Shown: positions 62,083-64,000 of the stretch, one piece after another
How positions within the stretch are numbered: position 1 is the stretch's first letter
Layout: every line of letters begins with the position of its first letter
NCBI RefSeq assembly: GCF_000233715.2
Contig: NC_021184.1
Span: 3,248,001 to 3,312,000 of the forward strand
Reading direction: 5' to 3'
Length of the DNA: 64,000 bases
Source of the DNA: Desulfoscipio gibsoniae DSM 7213
GTDB lineage: Bacteria; Bacillota; Desulfotomaculia; Desulfotomaculales; Desulfallaceae
Notes under the pieces: model-generated
Told to the model about the DNA's origin: nothing
Database searches by the model: none
What the model saw: only the letters and a program-made list of their open reading frames with translations
Program-made: the position numbers and the translations under genes

Positions 62083-63198
62083 TCACTCCAGCGCCAGGTT
62101 GTCCCGGTGGATGATTTCGTCATAGTCCTTGTACCCCAGCACCAGGGCTATTTCGCCGGTTTGCTTGCCTTTGATCTGTTTTATTTCCGCAGCAGCATAG
62201 TTTACTATCCCCCGTGCGATTTCCCTACCGTCCGGGGCGATAACACTTACCGTATTGCCCATTTCAAATTCACCATCAACATCGATAACGCCCGAGGGCA
62301 GCAGGCTTTTGCCATTTTCCCGGAGCGCCGTAACCGCCCCCTCATCTATGTATATCTTGCCGCAAACAGTGGCGCTGAAGGCAATCCATCTTTTTTTATT
62401 AACCAGTTTAACTGAAGGCCAAAAGACAGTGCCCAACGGCTCACCGGCCACCAACCGCCTAATCACATCAGGTTCAGAAGCGCGAGCTATTATGGTTACC
62501 ATTCCAGAGTGCATGGCAATGCGGGCAGCCTGAATTTTAGTAGCCATGCCACCTGTTCCTACTGCTGAGCCCACACCGCCGGCCAGAGCTTCTATTTCAT
62601 CGCTGATCTCGTGTATTTCCGGGATTATCCGGGCTCCAGGCGTACCAGGCTTGTCACTGTATAACCCTTCTATATCCGAAAGTAGTATTAAAATATCTGC
62701 ATCCACCAGGGCGGCAACCATAGCCGCCAGGTTGTCGTTATCGCCAAGTTTGATTTCATCCACCGCGACGGTGTCGTTTTCATTAATCACCGGTATAATA
62801 TGCATGTTCAGCATAGTTTGCAGAGTATTGCGTGCATTTAAAAAGCGCCGGCGGTCAGCAAAGTCCTCCCTGGTCAGCAGCACCTGTCCCACTACCAGCC
62901 CGTATTCGGCAAATATTTTTTCGTACATGTGCAGCAGTAAACCTTGTCCCACCGCAGCCGCGGCTTGTTTTTCGGGAATGGTGCGGGGCCGCTGCGTAAA
63001 GCCGAGTTTCCCCATACCGGCCCCCACCGCTCCGGAAGTAACCAGTAACACATCCAGACCACGGTTATGCAGGTCGGATAATTGCCGGACCAGCGCCTCA
63101 AATTGGCCAATATTCAGCTTGCCGGTGTTATAAGTGAGTGAGCTGGAACCAACCTTTACCACCATCCGCTGCATCCGCTCGTAATTTCTCTTTTCCAA
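62083..63198 (-). CDS. proB: Glutamate 5-kinase ProB
   Basis: 371 aa with a kinase domain (VVKVGSSSLT, LVTSGAVGAGMGKLG, INENDTVAVDEIKLGDNDNLAA, GTGGMATKIQAARIA) and a C-terminal PUA domain from about residue 285 (LPSGVIDVDGEFEMGNTVSVI). First step of proline synthesis. Start is TTG 63198, with GGAG 8 nt upstream; GTG 63207 is the alternative. Confidence 0.95.
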   Translation of the reverse strand: MEKRNYERMQRMVVKVGSSSLTYNTGKLNIGQFEALVRQLSDLHNRGLDVLLVTSGAVGAGMGKLGFTQRPRTIPEKQAAAAVGQGLLLHMYEKIFAEYGLVVGQVLLTREDFADRRRFLNARNTLQTMLNMHIIPVINENDTVAVDEIKLGDNDNLAAMVAALVDADILILLSDIEGLYSDKPGTPGARIIPEIHEISDEIEALAGGVGSAVGTGGMATKIQAARIAMHSGMVTIIARASEPDVIRRLVAGEPLGTVFWPSVKLVNKKRWIAFSATVCGKIYIDEGAVTALRENGKSLLPSGVIDVDGEFEMGNTVSVIAPDGREIARGIVNYAAAEIKQIKGKQTGEIALVLGYKDYDEIIHRDNLALE

Positions 63199-63213
63199 TA
63201 TTTCCACTCCGCT

Positions 63214-64000
63214 TTATTCTACAAATTCAAAGGTCAAATCTTTAATACGAACGGTATCCCCGTTTTTAGCACCATAATCCCGCAGAGCCTTTTCCAGGCC
63301 CATCACTTGCATAATACGCTGCAGGCGGTCAACGGCGGCCTCGTTATCAAGGTCGGTCATAGCCACGTGTTTTTCTATTTCCCGGCCTGTAACCACCAGT
63401 TCATCGTCCTCCCGGTGGATATTAAACTGGGGCTCGGCGCGATGTACCGTTTCTAAGGATTCTACCGGCCACAGTTCTGGAACGGGTAATTCCTTGAGTA
63501 AATCATACACCCGGTGCATTAATTCCATTGTGCCCGCCCCGTTCACCGCCGAAATGGGGAATATTTCATACCCACCTGACAATTCACTTTTAATGTGGGC
63601 CAGGTTTTCTTCACTACCCGGCAAATCCATTTTATTTACCGCCACCAACTGGGGCCGCTTTGCCAGTGCTTCGTTATAAAGGGCTAATTCCCGGTTAATA
63701 ACGCGGAAATCATCCAGCGGGTCGCGCCCCTCGGTTCCGGCACCATCCAGTACATGCACCAGCAGTTTGGTTCTTTCCACATGGCGCAAAAAATAATGGC
63801 CCAGCCCGGCCCCGCCGTGGGCCCCTTCTATCAGGCCAGGTATATCGGCCATGACAAAACTTTCTCCTTCCCCAAGACTAACTACTCCTAAATTGGGCGT
63901 CAGCGTAGTAAAAGGATAATCGGCTATTTTTGGCCGAGCCGCGGATACACGGGCAATCAGTGTGGATTTACCGGCATTGGGATAGCCCAACAGCCCCACA
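63214..64000 (-). CDS. obg: GTPase Obg, 3' part (runs off window)
   Basis: The visible 262 codons start inside the G domain: GLLGYPNAGKSTLIARVS (G1), DYPFTTLTPNLGVV (G2), ADIPGLIEGAHGGAGLGH (G3), NKMD (G4), and the C-terminal OCT domain ending LTFEFVE. The N-terminal Obg fold lies beyond 64000. Followed by proB after 15 bp. Confidence 0.95.
   Translation of the reverse strand, partial: VGLLGYPNAGKSTLIARVSAARPKIADYPFTTLTPNLGVVSLGEGESFVMADIPGLIEGAHGGAGLGHYFLRHVERTKLLVHVLDGAGTEGRDPLDDFRVINRELALYNEALAKRPQLVAVNKMDLPGSEENLAHIKSELSGGYEIFPISAVNGAGTMELMHRVYDLLKELPVPELWPVESLETVHRAEPQFNIHREDDELVVTGREIEKHVAMTDLDNEAAVDRLQRIMQVMGLEKALRDYGAKNGDTVRIKDLTFEFVE

Overview
The window looks like part of a chromosome of a spore-forming, probably anaerobic Firmicute of the Desulfotomaculum/Peptococcaceae type. 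This is inferred from gene content, not from a marker gene. Supporting signs are strong GGAGG-type ribosome binding sites with many GTG and TTG starts, the obg-proB-proA-nadD order, a DUF1657 protein of a family tied to spore formers, a ComA-like phosphosulfolactate synthase, ferredoxin-type proteins and an apparent selenocysteine codon. No tRNA, rRNA or CRISPR array was seen.

Layout. 0-6 kb holds an Ecs-type ABC exporter operon, a copper-amine-oxidase-stalk secreted protein, a membrane protein and a serpin lipoprotein, all on the minus strand. 6-8.6 kb holds a TnpB (IS605-type) remnant with its right end, an A+T-rich HisC-like aminotransferase and a Gln-rich DUF1657 protein. 9-16.5 kb is a patchwork of regulators and small enzymes: AraC, SDR, a TetR/hydrolase divergent pair, a second TnpB remnant, three GNAT acetyltransferases, and an HxlR/monooxygenase-like divergent pair sharing a perfect 25-bp palindrome.

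16.5-31 kb is an accessory and decaying region. It contains a truncated CGGC gene, an orphan fragment of a DUF2397 (type III Wadjet JetA) gene, a flavodoxin/MBL/thioesterase set, a TetR gene with a matching operator in front of a broken GNAT gene, and an IS1634-type element. That element is flanked by a 221-bp perfect direct repeat that duplicated the start of a nitroreductase gene. Next come a PIN-domain pair, a HepT/MntA pair, an HsdR C-terminal fragment coupled to a YgjP-like metallopeptidase, and a DUF559 protein. At 31.2 kb an intact-looking TPP riboswitch precedes a 3'-truncated thiM.

32-34 kb is a compact cyclic-di-GMP-type module: an HD-GYP-like phosphodiesterase, an unknown protein and a CBS-GGDEF protein. 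35-55.8 kb is mostly ordinary chromosome. It includes a DsbA/FrnE-family gene with UGA at the first active-site Cys position (a probable selenoprotein), carbonic anhydrase, ComA, rluD-lspA, VanZ, ferredoxin, a DegT-family protein lacking the PLP lysine, metallophosphoesterases, an aminotransferase, NUDIX and the zur-znuA-znuC-znuB operon. Two short minus-strand genes (about 48 and 54 codons), each with its own terminator, lie at 39.5 and 49.3 kb. 55.9-57.5 kb is a complete IS4-family insertion with 11-bp target duplications. 57.6-64 kb returns to core genes: a lipoprotein, an RRM RNA-binding protein, nadD, proA, proB and the 3' part of obg, preceded by a hairpin-forming MITE-like element.
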